From assembly GCF_004366075.1 (NCBI RefSeq), contig NZ_SODU01000001.1:2191134-2255133 (forward strand): a DNA stretch of 64,000 nt, read 5' to 3'. Within the stretch, counting starts at the first letter, position 1. Each line of letters opens with the position of its first letter. A model generated the notes under the pieces. It had not been told where the DNA came from, made no database searches, and was given only the letters and a program-made list of their open reading frames with translations. Below, piece by piece: positions 1 through 8,686 of this stretch. Origin of the DNA: Kribbella pratensis. Its GTDB lineage: Bacteria; Actinomycetota; Actinomycetes; Propionibacteriales; Kribbellaceae. The translations under genes and the position numbers were made by a program.

Positions 1-201
1 GCTAAGCGCCGCCCGCGCACAGCCCGTGGACCGACACGACTCGCCCGCCCAGAACAGATCGTATCGGTCCAGGCACTTGCAGTCCGCAACGACCTGGAAC
101 TACTGCGATTCGGCGGCCGTCTCCAGGTCCCGCAAGGCCCGCTGTCCGCGACGCGGTCAGGGGAGGTCGGGGAACCAGATCTTGATTTCCCGGGTGGCTG
201 A
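1..201 (+). CDS. Possible 3' end of a gene entering from the left edge (hypothetical)
   Basis: One frame is open from the first base to a TGA at 199-201, giving 66 residues with no start inside the window. The C-terminal part (around EQIVSVQALAVRNDLELL) has a protein-like composition and mostly G/C third positions. It would overlap the 3' end of ndk by about 45 bp on the opposite strand. I recognise no family. It could equally be chance, since open frames are common in DNA this rich in G+C. Confidence 0.22.
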   Translation, partial: AKRRPRTARGPTRLARPEQIVSVQALAVRNDLELLRFGGRLQVPQGPLSATRSGEVGEPDLDFPGG

Positions 202-567
202 TTCCTCGGAGTCGGAGCCGTGGACGAGGTTTTCGCGGTTGGAGAGGGAGAGGTCGCCGCGGATGGTGCCGGGGGCGGCCTTGCGGCCGTCGGTGGCGCC
301 GTTCAGGGCGCGGACCACCTCGATCGCCTCGTCGCCCTCGAGGACCAGCGCGACCATCGGGCCGCTGGTGACGAAGTCCCGCAGCGGCGGGTAGAAGGCC
401 TTGTCGACGTGCTCGGCGTAGTGCTGGTCGGCCAGTTCGCCGTCGATCGTGCGCAGGTCCATGGCGACGATCCGGAGCCCTTTGGCCTCGAACCGGCCCA
501 GCACCTCACCGACGAGGCCACGGCGGACCGTGTCGGGCTTGAGCAGGACCAGGGTGCGCTGCGACAT
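157..567 (-). CDS. ndk: Nucleoside diphosphate kinase
   Basis: 136 residues, the normal length for Ndk. The enzyme moves the gamma phosphate of ATP onto nucleoside diphosphates through a phospho-histidine. The N-terminus MSQRTLVLLKPD is the classic KPD strand. The active-site segment NLVHGSDS with its catalytic histidine lies near residue 117. The ATG at 567 begins directly at the conserved start. It is the last gene of a minus-strand run folC, DUF4233 gene, ndk, an arrangement common in actinobacteria, with 38 bp separating it from the DUF4233 gene. A cytosolic housekeeping enzyme with nothing unusual in sequence. Confidence 0.97.
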   Translation of the reverse strand: MSQRTLVLLKPDTVRRGLVGEVLGRFEAKGLRIVAMDLRTIDGELADQHYAEHVDKAFYPPLRDFVTSGPMVALVLEGDEAIEVVRALNGATDGRKAAPGTIRGDLSLSNRENLVHGSDSEESATREIKIWFPDLP

Positions 568-605
568 CTGTCAACTCTCTCTCGAAGTAGCCGGGGCGGA
601 TGAGC

Positions 606-941
606 CTAACCGGTCTGTGCCTGGTGCGCCTTCTTGGCTTCCTCGATGCGGCGGCCGAGCACGATGGCGGCGACCCAGAAGGCCGCGAAGGCGACGCCGA
701 GCACGAACATCACGGAGACGACGAAGCCGAGTCCGACCGCGCCGACCTGGACCACCGAACCGAGGACGTACCCGGCCTGGAACCGGAGCAGCCCGGCCGA
801 GACGATCGCGAGCGCCGCCAGGCCGAGACAGACCGGGACCGCGATCGCGGGGCGGATGTCCGCCACCGAGATCATCACCGGCGTGACCAGCGCGAGCACG
901 ACCGACTCGAACGCGAGCACGATCGACGCGAGCGACCTCAC
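606..941 (-). CDS. DUF4233 family membrane protein
   Basis: 111 residues with four hydrophobic segments: about residues 5-25, 32-52, 55-75 and 78-95. A basic tail, GRRIEEAKKAHQ, follows. Its position between folC and ndk and its size match the DUF4233 family seen at this place in many actinobacteria. Its ATG overlaps the folC stop by four bases (ATGA, 938-941), so translation is probably coupled to folC. The function is unknown; the sequence shows only a small integral membrane protein. Confidence 0.85.
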   Translation of the reverse strand: MRSLASIVLAFESVVLALVTPVMISVADIRPAIAVPVCLGLAALAIVSAGLLRFQAGYVLGSVVQVGAVGLGFVVSVMFVLGVAFAAFWVAAIVLGRRIEEAKKAHQAQTG

Positions 942-2296
942 TGCTCGCCCTTCCCCTTGCGGACCAGCAGCGCCCGCGCCTCGCCGGCGGTGATGACCGA
1001 GCCGGTGACCAGTACGCCGCCACTGCCGAGCGCGACCGCGTTCTCCTCGGCGAGCCGGATCGCGTCGTCGATCGCGTCGATCAGGTGCGGGCGGACCAGG
1101 ACCCGCTCCTCGCCGAACACCTCGGCGGCCAGTTGCCCCAGCTCCTCGGCCGGCATCGACCGCTCGACGAAGCTGTTCCGGGTGCAGACGACCGTTTCCA
1201 TGATCGGCTCGTACGCCTCGAGGAGGCCGTACACGTCCTTGTCCTTCATACAGCCCAGTACGCCGATCAGCGGCTGGAACTGGAACGCCTCCGAGACCGT
1301 GGCCGCGGTCGCCTCGGCGCCGTGCGGGTTGTGCGCGGCGTCGACGACGATCGTCGGGCTGTGCCGGACGACCTCCATCCGGCCGGGGCTGGTGACCTGC
1401 TCGAAGCCGACCTGCAGCAGTTCGGTGGTGACCCGGCCCTCGGTCTCCGGGCTGGCGCCGAGGAGGGCCTCGACCGCGGCGATCGCGGTGGCCGCGTTGT
1501 GTGCCTGGTACTCGCCGTGCAGCGGGATGAACACGTCCTCGTACTCGCCGCCGAGGCCCTTGATCGAGACGACCTGGCCGCCGACCGCGAGCGCACGGCT
1601 GACGACGCCGAACTCGATCCCCTCGCGGGCGACCTGCGCGCCCACCTCGGCGGCCTTGCGGAGCAGGACCTCGAAGACTTCCAGGCTCTGCTGGGCCATC
1701 ACGGTCGTACCGCCGGGCTTGATGATGCCGGACTTCTCGCCCGCGATCGTGACCGGATCCGCACCCAGCAGGTGCGCGTGGTCGACCGCGATCGGGGTGA
1801 TCACCGACACCGTGCCGTCGGCGACGTTGGTGGAGTCCCAGCTCCCGCCGAGGCCGACCTCGATCACCGCGACGTCGACCGGCGCGTCCGCGAACACGGC
1901 GTACGCCATGCCGGTCATCACCTCGAAGAACGTCAGCGGGTGCTCCTGCTCGGCGTCGACGACGTCGAGGTACGGCGCGATCTCCTCGTACGCCTCGACG
2001 AAGCGCTGCTCGCTGATCGGTTCGCCGTCCAGTGTGATCCGCTCCCGGACCGACTCCAGGTGCGGGCTGGTGAACCGGCCGGTACGCAGCCCGGCCTCGC
2101 GCAGCAGGGTGTCGATCATCCGGGCCGTGGACGTCTTGCCGTTGGTCCCCGTCAGGTGCACCACCGGGTAGGCCTTCTGGGGGTCGCCGAGCAGCTCGAC
2201 GAGCCGCTGCACGCGCTCCAGGGTGGGCTCGATCTTGTGCTCCGGCCAGCGCTGCTGGAGCCGTGCCGATACCTCGGCGAAGGAAAGGTCGCTCAT
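938..2296 (-). CDS. folC: Bifunctional folylpolyglutamate synthase/dihydrofolate synthase
   Basis: 452 residues in the Mur-ligase-like fold. The enzyme joins dihydropteroate or folates to glutamate with ATP. The P-loop HLTGTNGKTS is at about residues 47-56. Later segments typical of FolC include the region around GLGGSWDSTNV and the C-terminal ligase domain with VVDAAHNPHG. I chose the ATG at 2296 (MSDLSF): the frame continues to a TTG at 2353, but the added 19 residues are not FolC-like and run into the divergent valS promoter area. A TAGACT hexamer lies ten bases upstream of this ATG and there is no clear ribosome binding site, so the mRNA may be nearly leaderless. First gene of the folC-DUF4233-ndk run. 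Confidence 0.95.
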   Translation of the reverse strand: MSDLSFAEVSARLQQRWPEHKIEPTLERVQRLVELLGDPQKAYPVVHLTGTNGKTSTARMIDTLLREAGLRTGRFTSPHLESVRERITLDGEPISEQRFVEAYEEIAPYLDVVDAEQEHPLTFFEVMTGMAYAVFADAPVDVAVIEVGLGGSWDSTNVADGTVSVITPIAVDHAHLLGADPVTIAGEKSGIIKPGGTTVMAQQSLEVFEVLLRKAAEVGAQVAREGIEFGVVSRALAVGGQVVSIKGLGGEYEDVFIPLHGEYQAHNAATAIAAVEALLGASPETEGRVTTELLQVGFEQVTSPGRMEVVRHSPTIVVDAAHNPHGAEATAATVSEAFQFQPLIGVLGCMKDKDVYGLLEAYEPIMETVVCTRNSFVERSMPAEELGQLAAEVFGEERVLVRPHLIDAIDDAIRLAEENAVALGSGGVLVTGSVITAGEARALLVRKGKGEQ

Positions 2297-2357
2297 CAGA
2301 AAGCCAAGTCTAGAGAGGGCTGTGGATAAAGCGGTCGGAGCACCCCTTGACAACCAC

Positions 2358-2370
2358 TAACATTGTGCGC
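2358..2370 (+). promoter_or_regulatory. Candidate -10 element for a leaderless valS transcript
   Basis: The hexamer TAACAT (2358-2363) matches the actinobacterial TANNNT -10 pattern and lies seven bases before the valS ATG at 2371. No ribosome binding site is present. That spacing would place transcription initiation at or next to the A of the ATG. A TTGACA at 2347-2352 is too close to serve as its -35 box. Confidence 0.35.
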
Positions 2371-4911
2371 ATGAGCCAGACGTCCCGTGTTCCAGACAAG
2401 CCCAGCCTCGACGGTCTCGAGGAGAAGTGGGCTGCCGTATGGAAGGAGCAGCAGACCTACGCCTTCGACCGCACCGCCGAGCGCGCCGATGTCTACTCCA
2501 TCGACACGCCGCCGCCGACGGTCTCGGGATCGCTGCACGTCGGGCACATCTTCAGCTACACGCACACCGACCTGGTCGCGCGGTACCAGCGTATGCGCGG
2601 CAAGAAGGTCTTCTACCCGATCGGCTGGGACGACAACGGCCTGCCCACCGAGCGCCGGGTCCAGAACTACTACGGCGTCAAGTGCGACCCCTCGCTGCCG
2701 TACGACCCGGCCTTCACCCCGCCGGCCAAGCCGGATCCGAAGAAGCAGGTCCCGATCTCCCGGCAGAACTTCGTCGAGCTGTGCGGTGAGCTCACGCACA
2801 TCGACGAGCAGGCGTTCGAGGCGATGTGGCGGCAGGTCGGCCTGAGCGTCGACTGGTCGTACCTCTACACCACGATCTCCGAGGACTCCCGGCGTACGTC
2901 GCAGCGCGCGTTCCTGCGCAACTTCGCCCGCGGCGAGGCCTACCTGGCCGAGGCGCCGACCGTCTGGGACGTCACGTTCCAGACCGCGGTCGCACAGGCC
3001 GAGATGGAGGCCCGGCCGTATCCGGGCGCCTACCACCGGATCTCCTTCCACGGCGCCGACGGCCCGATCTACATCGAGACCACCCGCCCGGAGCTGATCC
3101 CGGCCTGCGTCGCGCTGATCGCGCACCCGGACGACGACCGCTACAAACACCTGTTCGGTACGACGGTGAAGTCGCCGCTGTTCGGCGTCGAGGTCCCGGT
3201 CCTGGCGCACGAGGCCGCCGAGATGGACAAGGGCGCCGGCATCGCGATGTGCTGCACCTTCGGCGACCAGACCGACATCCAGTGGTGGCGCGAGCTGCAG
3301 CTCCCGGTCCGCACGGTCATCGGCCGCGACGGCCGGCTGCTGCGCGACACCCCGGCGTGGCTCGAGGGTTCGGAGCTGTACGCCGAACTCGCCGGAAAGA
3401 CCGTCTTCAGTGCGCGCGAGCTGATCGTCCAGAAGCTGCGGGAGTCCGGCGAGCTGGACGGCGAGCCGAAGAAGACCGAGCGGATGGCGAACTTCTACGA
3501 GAACGGCGACAAGCCGCTCGAGATCGTCTCCACCCGGCAGTGGTACATCACCAACGGCGGCCGCGACGCCGGGCTCAAGCAGGAGTTCCTCGAGCGCGGC
3601 AACGAGCTCGCCTGGGTCCCGGAGCACATGCGGCACCGCTACCTGAACTGGGTCGAGGGCCTGAACGGCGACTGGCTGATCTCCCGCCAGCGGTACTTCG
3701 GCGTCCCGTTCCCGGTCTGGTACCCGCTGAACCACGACGGCGAGCCGGACTACGAGCACCCGCTGATGCCGTCCGAGGCCGAGCTGCCGATCGACCCGAC
3801 CTCGCAGGCGCCGCGCGGGTACGACGAGTCGCAGCGCGGCAAGCCGGGCGGGTTCGAGGCCGACCCCGACGTGATGGACACCTGGGCGACGTCGTCGCTG
3901 ACGCCGCACATCGTCTGCGGGTGGGAGCGGGACGACGACCTGTTCCGCCGCACCTTCCCGATGGACCTGAACACGCACGCGCACGAGATCATCCGCACCT
4001 GGCTGTTCTCGCGCGTCGTCCGGGCGCACTTCGAGAACGGCTCGCTGCCGTGGGCGCGGTCGATGATCTCCGGGTTCGTCGTCGACCCGGACCGCAAGAA
4101 GATGTCGAAGTCCAAGGGCAACGCGATCGTCCCGTCGGAGATCCTGGAGAAGTTCGGCTCGGACGCGGTGCGCTGGCGGGCCGCGATGGCTCGGCCGGGG
4201 CTGGACTCGCCGTTCGACGAGTCGCAGATGAAGGTCGGGCGCCGGCTCGCGATCAAGGTCCTGAACGCGTCGAAGTTCGTTCTCGGGTTCGGGGCGACCA
4301 CGGTCGACCCGTCCGCGGTCACCGAGCCGGTCGACCTCGCGATGCTGCAGCGGCTGCGGGCGGTCGTCGCCGATGCCACGGCGGCCTTCGAGCGGTACGA
4401 CTACACCGGCGCGCTCGAGATCAGCGAGAGGTTCTTCTGGACGTTCTGCGACGACTACGTCGAGCTGGTCAAGGAGCGCGCGTACGGCGGTCAGGGTGAC
4501 GCCGGCGCCGCCTCGGCGAAGGCGGCGCTCGCGGTTGCGTTGTCGGTGCAGCTCCGGCTGCTGGCGCCGTACCTGCCGTTCGCGACCGAAGAGGTCTGGT
4601 CGTGGTGGCAGGAGGGTTCGATCCACACCTCGCAGTGGCCGACGCCGGACGGCGACCTGCCGGTCGCGGCGCAGGAGCCCGAGGTGCTGGACGCGGTCGC
4701 CGAGGTCCTTGCGGGCATCCGCGGCGCGAAGTCCGAGGAGAAGGTCTCGATGAAGACCGAGGTCTCCAAGGTCGAGGTCACCGGGCCGGCCGCGCGGCTC
4801 GCGCTCGCCGAGCGCGCCGAGCCGGACCTGCGCGCCGCCGGGCGGATCACCGGCGAGATCGTCTGGCACGCGGACGACTCCGACGCCGTGAAGGTCGTCG
4901 CGACGCTCTGA
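2371..4911 (+). CDS. valS: Valine--tRNA ligase
   Basis: 846 residues. A class I synthetase charging tRNA-Val. The ATP-binding HIGH-type motif is HVGH at residues 56-59 within [11 protein letters not shown], and the KMSKS loop appears literally in [11 protein letters not shown] near residue 573. The central insertion (editing, CP1) domain carries the expected segment around [11 protein letters not shown]. The protein is shorter than E. coli ValS (951) and belongs to the short form found in many actinobacteria. Start: ATG at 2371, although the frame is open to a TTG at 2347. A strong hairpin follows the stop. Divergent from folC. Confidence 0.97.
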   Translation: MSQTSRVPDKPSLDGLEEKWAAVWKEQQTYAFDRTAERADVYSIDTPPPTVSGSLHVGHIFSYTHTDLVARYQRMRGKKVFYPIGWDDNGLPTERRVQNYYGVKCDPSLPYDPAFTPPAKPDPKKQVPISRQNFVELCGELTHIDEQAFEAMWRQVGLSVDWSYLYTTISEDSRRTSQRAFLRNFARGEAYLAEAPTVWDVTFQTAVAQAEMEARPYPGAYHRISFHGADGPIYIETTRPELIPACVALIAHPDDDRYKHLFGTTVKSPLFGVEVPVLAHEAAEMDKGAGIAMCCTFGDQTDIQWWRELQLPVRTVIGRDGRLLRDTPAWLEGSELYAELAGKTVFSARELIVQKLRESGELDGEPKKTERMANFYENGDKPLEIVSTRQWYITNGGRDAGLKQEFLERGNELAWVPEHMRHRYLNWVEGLNGDWLISRQRYFGVPFPVWYPLNHDGEPDYEHPLMPSEAELPIDPTSQAPRGYDESQRGKPGGFEADPDVMDTWATSSLTPHIVCGWERDDDLFRRTFPMDLNTHAHEIIRTWLFSRVVRAHFENGSLPWARSMISGFVVDPDRKKMSKSKGNAIVPSEILEKFGSDAVRWRAAMARPGLDSPFDESQMKVGRRLAIKVLNASKFVLGFGATTVDPSAVTEPVDLAMLQRLRAVVADATAAFERYDYTGALEISERFFWTFCDDYVELVKERAYGGQGDAGAASAKAALAVALSVQLRLLAPYLPFATEEVWSWWQEGSIHTSQWPTPDGDLPVAAQEPEVLDAVAEVLAGIRGAKSEEKVSMKTEVSKVEVTGPAARLALAERAEPDLRAAGRITGEIVWHADDSDAVKVVATL

Positions 4912-4918
4912 TGGCATA

Positions 4919-4958
4919 CACAAGTGCCCGTCTTCCGCTGGGGAGGCGGGCACTTGTG
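4919..4958 (+). terminator. Hairpin terminator after valS
   Basis: A perfect 12-bp inverted repeat (arms 4919-4930 and 4947-4958, CACAAGTGCCCG and its complement) is extended by six further pairs including G-T wobbles to a GCTG tetraloop. It begins eight bases after the valS stop. There is no T-run, as is usual for actinobacterial terminators. Confidence 0.8.
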
Positions 4959-5053
4959 CGTTCGGCGGTTCGACTACGGTTTGTCCTGATGTGGAACCAT
5001 CGGGACGAGCCGACCGCCGCACCCCGTGACCCTGACGTCCGAGGAGCCAATCG

Positions 5054-5911
5054 ATGAGCGACCCCACCAGCCCGGCAGGTCCCGAGAACCGGACCGACGA
5101 CGCCGGCGCGGACACCACCGAACTGGCTCCCGTCCCAGCTGTCGACCCGAAGGCTGCCGAACCGAAGGCAGCCGAACCGAAGGCAGCCGAGGCAACGACA
5201 GCGGCTGGGGCGACGACAGCGGCTGGGGCGACGAAGAACGCCGGCGGGACGGCCGCCGCGGGGGCGAGCGCTGCCGGCGCGGGTGCTGCCGGGGCGGGTG
5301 CTGCGAAGGATGCCGGGGGAACGGCTGTCGCGGCGAAGGATGCGTCGGCGGACGCGGGTGAGGAGCCGAAGAAGAAGGGGTTGCGGCGGTTCAAGGTTCG
5401 TGGGCCTTGGGTGACGGTTGGCGGTGCGGTCGTCGTGCTGACCGTGCTGGCAGTGCTCGGGTACTTCTTGGGCCTCGTGCCACTCAGCCTGCTGAACGCC
5501 AAGCGGGCGATCACCCCGCCCGCCAAGATCGCGGGCCTGGATCGAATCACCGACCCCGAGATCCGCAGCCAGGCACAGCTCGATCAGACCCGTGACGCGT
5601 TGAGCCGGATCAACGACGGCAAGCAGGTGATGGTCGAGGCGTACGGCAGCCTCGAGGGCGACCGGTTCTACGTGCTGATCGCGCTCCGCGGCCGGGTCGA
5701 CATCGACAAGGTCGTCGCGGACTCCGGTGCGAGCGCGGACAAGGTCAAGAAGATCGGCAAGTCCACCTGCATCGAAGCCGCCGGCAACCTGCCGACCCAG
5801 TGCTACCGCGGCTCCAACACCCTCACCGTCATAGCCCAGTCCGCCAACGAAGGCGTGACGGTCGACCAGGTAGAACCCGTGACCGAAGAAGCCTTCAAAG
5901 CGATGCGGTAG
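5054..5911 (+). CDS. Ala-rich single-pass membrane protein (hypothetical)
   Basis: 285 residues. Residues 1-100 are a low-complexity cytoplasmic region rich in Ala, Gly and Thr, with three tandem PKAAE units and two ATTAAG units. A basic patch (EPKKKGLRRFKVRG) precedes one hydrophobic segment at about residues 119-145. The remaining ~140 residues form an apparently extracytoplasmic domain with two cysteines (CIEAAGNLPTQC) that could form a disulphide. A good GAGGAG ribosome binding site precedes the ATG. No known family is recognised. A hairpin follows at 5938-5975. The topology (disordered inside, small folded domain outside) is inferred from the positive-inside rule. Confidence 0.75.
   Translation: MSDPTSPAGPENRTDDAGADTTELAPVPAVDPKAAEPKAAEPKAAEATTAAGATTAAGATKNAGGTAAAGASAAGAGAAGAGAAKDAGGTAVAAKDASADAGEEPKKKGLRRFKVRGPWVTVGGAVVVLTVLAVLGYFLGLVPLSLLNAKRAITPPAKIAGLDRITDPEIRSQAQLDQTRDALSRINDGKQVMVEAYGSLEGDRFYVLIALRGRVDIDKVVADSGASADKVKKIGKSTCIEAAGNLPTQCYRGSNTLTVIAQSANEGVTVDQVEPVTEEAFKAMR
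5147..5230 (+). repeat. In-frame tandem repeats, 15 bp x3 and 18 bp x2
   Basis: Three near-identical 15-bp units (5147-5190, CCGAAGGCAGCCGAA type) encode PKAAE. They are followed by two identical 18-bp units (5195-5230, ACGACAGCGGCTGGGGCG) encoding TTAAGA. Both unit lengths are multiples of three, so copy-number change would keep the reading frame of the Ala-rich membrane protein. Confidence 0.85.
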
Positions 5912-5937
5912 CGGGTCAACCCGATCCGGGGTCGTGC

Positions 5938-5975
5938 GACAGGCAATGGTGGGTGGGAACCTGCTATTGCCTGTC
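5938..5975 (+). terminator. Hairpin after the Ala-rich membrane protein
   Basis: A perfect 10-bp inverted repeat, GACAGGCAAT (5938-5947) and ATTGCCTGTC (5966-5975), lies 26 bp after the stop of the membrane protein gene. The 18-base loop can pair further with G-T wobbles. The remaining 165 bp up to the next gene (6141, opposite strand) show nothing I recognise. Confidence 0.65.
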
Positions 5976-6140
5976 CCCAGTCACCAGCGCGTGTCTCCAC
6001 ACCCCACCAACTCCCCACGGTCACCCCGGCGCCGCCCCGGCTCGCGAGCTACCCACCCCCAGCTTGCTGATGGCGCTCCTCGGGCTCCGGCGTGCAGTTC
6101 CGGCTGTCGCCCGGAACGCCTGTCTTCTCCAGGATTGCGC

Positions 6141-7067
6141 TCAGGTGAGGAGGCCTGCGATGAGGACCATGACCGGGATTGAGAGCAGGGTGCTGAGGAG
6201 GACTGCGCTGCGGGCCAGGGTGCGGCTGGCTCGGTAGTGGACGGCGTAGACGTAGACGTTCTGGGCTGTGGGTAGGGCGGCCAGGAGGGTCGGGGCCAGG
6301 AGGGCCGTGCCGTGGAGGTCCAGGGCCCAGCGGGCGATTGCGTACGCCGTCAGTGGTTGCACGAACGTCTTTAGTGCAACGGCTAGTACGACGTCCCGCC
6401 GTACGGTGATCGAGTCCTTGGTGCCTGCGCTCAGGCTGAGGCCGTATGCCACCAGGGCGACGGGAACCGCTGCTGCGGCGACCAGGTCGATCGGCCGCAT
6501 CACCAGCTCCGGCAGCCGTACGCCGACCACCGACACCAGCAGCCCGAGCAGCGATGCCACCGTCAACGGATTGCGGAACGGCCGCGTGACGATGGTCCGC
6601 AGCGACACGCGCCGTCCGCTCCCCTGCCGGTCACCGTCCAGTACGGCGAACGCGACCGGCGCCATGATCAGCACCTGGAACAACACGATTGGTGCGACCA
6701 ACGCACCGTCCCCCAGCACGTACGCCGCCACCGGTACGCCGAGATTCCCCGCGTTCACGTACGACGACGCGAGCACTCCGATCGTCGCCTGGGACCGCGT
6801 GCGCCGCCAGATGACCGCGGCGATCAACAGGAACAACGCCTGCACCACGAACAGGCTCACCAGGTTCGTGACCAGCACCACCGAGAAGATCGCCCGCAGG
6901 TCCGCCCGCGCGACGGTCGTGAACAGCAGCGCCGGAGTCGCCACGAAGAACGCCAGCCGAGACAGTACGAGCTCGTCGTCCTTCCGCAGTACGCCGAAGA
7001 TGCCGACGACGTACCCCAGCACGGCCACAGCGACCAGTGCGCCGAAGGCACCTACGACGGCGGACAT
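6141..7067 (-). CDS. AEC family transporter (auxin efflux carrier-like)
   Basis: 308 residues, almost entirely hydrophobic, with about ten predicted membrane segments in two halves separated by a polar loop (LDGDRQGSGRRVSLRTIVTR) near residues 155-175. The opening GALVAVAVLGYVVGIFGVLRKDD and the helix-breaking NAGNLGVPVAAYVLG segment in the fourth helix are typical of AEC transporters, which move organic anions. The substrate cannot be told. Monocistronic, with its own start at 7067. The MarR gene upstream is read in the same direction but 68 bp apart. Confidence 0.85.
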   Translation of the reverse strand: MSAVVGAFGALVAVAVLGYVVGIFGVLRKDDELVLSRLAFFVATPALLFTTVARADLRAIFSVVLVTNLVSLFVVQALFLLIAAVIWRRTRSQATIGVLASSYVNAGNLGVPVAAYVLGDGALVAPIVLFQVLIMAPVAFAVLDGDRQGSGRRVSLRTIVTRPFRNPLTVASLLGLLVSVVGVRLPELVMRPIDLVAAAAVPVALVAYGLSLSAGTKDSITVRRDVVLAVALKTFVQPLTAYAIARWALDLHGTALLAPTLLAALPTAQNVYVYAVHYRASRTLARSAVLLSTLLSIPVMVLIAGLLT

Positions 7068-7135
7068 CTCAGCTTCTCAGCGGGGTGGACACCCGTCGAT
7101 CGTAGGGGGAAGCGCTGTCCGCGACGCGTGGGTGC

Positions 7136-7666
7136 TCAGGAGCTGGATGGTGACGTGCGGCACCTCGTGATGATGCCGGCCATGACTGCCTGGAAGTGTT
7201 CCCGGTCGGCAGCGCTGAGATGCCCGATCAGCTCGTTCAGGGCCTCGCCGACCTCGGCGTGGAAGGCGATCGCGGCCCGGCGGCCGACGTCGGTCAGCGT
7301 CACCTGCACGGCGCGCCGATCGCCGGGGACCGGCGAGCGCTCGGCCAGGCCGCGCCTCTCGGCGCGGTCCATCAGACCGGTGAGCGCGGCCTTCTCGACC
7401 CCGAAGCACTGCGCGAGTTCAGCCATGCCTTTGGGCCCGTCGAGCAGGACGCACAGCAGCTTCGCCTGCACCGGCGTCAGGTCATGCCGCTCGGAGATGC
7501 CCGCGTAGAGCCCCTGAACCACGCCGGTGAGCTGCACCAACCCACCAGCCACATCCAGCTCCGCAGGGTCCACACCGGCGCCGTGGACCTGCGCGAACCC
7601 GGCGAATCGCCCGCCGCGGGGTCGGGCGCGTTCCGATGAAGTCTTGCTCACCTCCCCACGGTACAT
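7136..7666 (-). CDS. MarR family transcriptional regulator
   Basis: 176 residues with a winged helix-turn-helix: ERHDLTPVQAKLLCVLLDG, then the recognition helix region GMAELAQCFGVEKAALTGLMDRAERRGLAERSPVPGDRRAVQV, with the wing motif PGDRRAVQV diagnostic of MarR. The first 35 residues are a basic extension. Start: ATG at 7666, but a GTG at 7651 (VSKTS) is possible. The gene is divergent from the F420-type flavoprotein operon, and a perfect 10-bp inverted repeat lies between them, so it very likely represses that operon and itself. Confidence 0.88.
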   Translation of the reverse strand: MYRGEVSKTSSERARPRGGRFAGFAQVHGAGVDPAELDVAGGLVQLTGVVQGLYAGISERHDLTPVQAKLLCVLLDGPKGMAELAQCFGVEKAALTGLMDRAERRGLAERSPVPGDRRAVQVTLTDVGRRAAIAFHAEVGEALNELIGHLSAADREHFQAVMAGIITRCRTSPSSS

Positions 7667-7673
7667 GGGATGT

Positions 7674-7710
7674 ATAGTTAATGACGCATACAGTAAATGC
7701 CATTAACTAT
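7674..7710. promoter_or_regulatory. Operator-like inverted repeat between marR-type gene and flavoprotein operon
   Basis: ATAGTTAATG (7674-7683) and CATTAACTAT (7701-7710) form a perfect 10-bp inverted repeat separated by 17 bases. A weaker GCAT/ATGC pair lies within the spacer. The element ends 13 bases before the flavoprotein ATG and starts 7 bases before the MarR start, so binding would block both promoters. It is clearly AT-rich compared with its surroundings. Confidence 0.65.
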
Positions 7711-7723
7711 CAGAGGAGAACCG

Positions 7724-8152
7724 ATGTCCTTCAGCGAAGCGGAGATCGCCTATCTGCGGTCCCAGCCCCTGGGCCGCCTCGCCACCGTCTCGGGCGACGG
7801 TCAGCCGGACGCCGTCCCGGTCGGTTTCGAGTACGACGGGACGCACCTCTACATCGGCGGGATCGACCCGGTCCGCACCCGCAAGCACCGCAACGTCCGT
7901 GACGGAAACACCAAGGTCGCGTTCGTCGTCGACGATCTGGTGTCCACGCGTCCGTGGGTCCCGCGCTACCTGCGGATCTACGGTGAGGCGGACCTCGTCG
8001 AGCGCGACGGTCAGTTCGGTACGTCGGAGTACCTCCGGATCACGCCGACCGTGTCCTGGAGCTTCAACCTCGAGGGCCGTCCGTTCACCCACGACACCTT
8101 GGTCACCACGACGCGCACCGTGCACACGCCGGAGGCGGTGACGAGCCGATGA
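7724..8152 (+). CDS. PPOX-class F420-dependent oxidoreductase
   Basis: 142 residues of the split beta-barrel flavoprotein fold. The start MSFSEAEIAYLRSQPLGRLAT and the pattern DGQPDAVPVGFEYDG followed by TRKHRNVRDGNTKVAFVVDD are characteristic of small PPOX-class enzymes that use F420 in actinobacteria. The frame extends to 7697, but the ATG at 7724 has a strong AGAGGAGAA ribosome binding site. Its stop overlaps the next gene by four bases (ATGA). Controlled most likely by the divergent MarR protein. The substrate is unknown. Confidence 0.85.
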   Translation: MSFSEAEIAYLRSQPLGRLATVSGDGQPDAVPVGFEYDGTHLYIGGIDPVRTRKHRNVRDGNTKVAFVVDDLVSTRPWVPRYLRIYGEADLVERDGQFGTSEYLRITPTVSWSFNLEGRPFTHDTLVTTTRTVHTPEAVTSR

Positions 8153-8610
8153 GCTTCGACACTCGTCCTGGCACTCGCGGCGCTCGGCAGCCCGGCGGCC
8201 GGCTCCTGCACTGGTTCAACAGGTTCAACGCCCGTCGTATCCGGCGGCGCGGTGGCGGCAAGTTCAGGGGCGGCGACGCGTTGGTACTGCGGACGCTCGG
8301 GCGGAAGTCCGGCGCCGAGCGGGCGACGCCGGTCGCCTGGTTCGCCGACGCGGACGGCAACCGGCTGATCGTCGCCTCCGCGGCCGGCGCGGCCGGCAAC
8401 CCGGCGTGGTACTACAACCTGGCCGCGAACCCCGACCAGGTCCGCATCGAGGTCGCCGGCGAGGCGATCGAGGTCCACGCCGAGCAGTTGCACGGAGCGG
8501 AGCGTGCGGAGGCGTGGGAGCGCATCACCACAGCGGCGCCCGGTTTCGCGAAGTACCAGGAACAGACCGATCGCGAGCTCCCGGTCATCCGGCTCGTCGA
8601 GCGGCACTGA
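8149..8610 (+). CDS. Nitroreductase/deazaflavin (F420)-dependent family oxidoreductase
   Basis: 153 residues. The core LVLRTLGRKSGAERATPVAWFADADGNRLIVAS and GNPAWYYNLAANPDQVRIEV is the signature of the deazaflavin-dependent nitroreductase (Ddn-like) family. These proteins use F420H2 for reduction of quinones and nitro compounds and often associate with the membrane. It starts within the stop of the preceding PPOX gene (ATGA), giving a two-gene F420 operon facing the MarR regulator. The basic N-terminus (RRIRRRGGGKFRGG) could touch membrane lipid. The physiological substrate is unknown. Confidence 0.85.
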   Translation: MSFDTRPGTRGARQPGGRLLHWFNRFNARRIRRRGGGKFRGGDALVLRTLGRKSGAERATPVAWFADADGNRLIVASAAGAAGNPAWYYNLAANPDQVRIEVAGEAIEVHAEQLHGAERAEAWERITTAAPGFAKYQEQTDRELPVIRLVERH

Positions 8611-8686
8611 ACCGTCACCTGGAAGATGCTGACAAGTCAGAGCGAGGTCTAGAAAGATTCCACCGCCTGCTCGGAGGATAGGCGGC

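Noticed and set aside
2347..2352. TTGACA as a -35 box for valS
   Set aside because: Only five bases separate it from the candidate -10 TAACAT, too close for a normal promoter.
2297..2353. N-terminal extension of FolC from a TTG at 2353
   Set aside because: The extra 19 residues are not FolC-like and reach into the divergent valS promoter; the ATG at 2296 fits the family.
2296..5550. Open frame of 1084 codons on the minus strand opposite valS
   Set aside because: It mirrors valS codons; the residue composition (Arg/Asp/Val-rich, no motifs) is that of an antisense shadow in G+C-rich DNA.
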